Source: Ruminococcaceae bacterium UBA945 (GTDB taxonomy: Bacteria; Bacillota; Clostridia; Oscillospirales; Acutalibacteraceae). From it: a DNA stretch of 12,091 nt. The notes beneath the pieces were generated by a model. It was not told where the DNA came from. It worked only from the letters and a program-made list of their open reading frames with translations, and did no database searches. Positions within the stretch are counted from its first letter, which is position 1; each line of letters begins with the position of its first letter. Positions 11,961 to 12,091 of the stretch are shown here, piece after piece. A program made the translations under genes and the position numbers. The stretch is taken from contig DBCZ01000009.1 in assembly GCA_002293315.1 (NCBI GenBank), positions 9,032-21,122 on the forward strand, given 5' to 3'.

Positions 11961-12091
11961 GTAGGAGGAAATGCATCCATCACCCCTTGACAACCACCCA
12001 TCCCTCCACACAAAACACCCGTCACTCGTTCACTATGTTCACTCATGCCACCCTCTTTACAAAAGAGGGTAAGCGTAGCGCCGGCGGGTGT
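11961..12091. repeat. Probable interspersed palindromic repeat, running off the window
   Basis: The centre is the hairpin CCCTCTTT-ACA-AAAGAGGG (12052-12070). Reading outward on each strand, AGAGGGT is followed within about 15-30 bases by GGGTGT: plus strand ending at 12091, minus strand at about 12018. The element therefore has two opposed arms of similar design. The low-complexity arm at 11971-12051 could encode only a 33-residue His/Pro-rich peptide, which I do not believe is a gene. Family membership rests on structure and on a general recollection of similar clostridial repeats. Confidence 0.5.

Noticed and set aside
11971..12072. 33-codon plus-strand ORF behind AGGAGG
   Set aside because: The AGGAGG is only 2 bases from the ATG, the product is a His/Pro-rich low-complexity peptide, and the stretch lies in a probable repeat.

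Overview
The window looks like a chromosomal segment from a member of the Clostridia (Bacillota), probably an uncultivated gut lineage. This is an inference from several things: strong AGGAGG-type ribosome binding sites, sigma-A promoters (several with 17-base spacers, some with TGn extended -10 elements), AT-rich intergenic DNA between genes of moderate GC, and gene families common in that group. I see no prophage, IS element, CRISPR array or rRNA.

Layout. (1) At 1-621 (+) lies the 3' part of an acetyltransferase that seems to be a fusion of two GNAT domains. (2) At 691-3424 (-) is a tight five-gene operon. From its promoter at 3463-3491 the order is CDP-alcohol phosphatidyltransferase, S51-family peptidase, flavodoxin-like NADPH reductase, cupin and a small membrane protein. 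It converges on the acetyltransferase at a shared 15-bp hairpin. (3) At 3527-4058 are two minus-strand tRNA genes, Ala(GGC) then Val(CAC), embedded in and separated by AT-rich interspersed repeats. (4) At 4096-7328 (+) is an operon of two tandem paralogous polytopic proteins of the O-antigen ligase/polymerase type, ending at a good intrinsic terminator. (5) At 7326-7942 (+) is a Phd/YefM-RelE/ParE toxin-antitoxin pair with its own near-consensus promoter. (6) At 8089-8359 (-) is an unrecognised 62-residue protein with two cysteines, driven by a perfect TTGACA-17-TATAAT promoter with an operator-like inverted repeat at the start site. (7) At 8509-9650 (-) is a LacI-family regulator with its own promoter. 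(8) At 9713-11948 (-) is a two-gene operon: a secreted papain-fold cysteine-peptidase-like protein, then a membrane protein that arose by internal tandem duplication. (9) The end, 11961-12091, holds what looks like a copy of an interspersed palindromic repeat.

The regions are mostly independent modules. The best candidates for something undescribed are the secreted peptidase-like protein paired with the duplicated membrane protein, the strongly promoted 62-residue protein beside the LacI regulator, and the asymmetric O-antigen-ligase-like pair. All functional statements come from reading motifs by eye; no searches were run.
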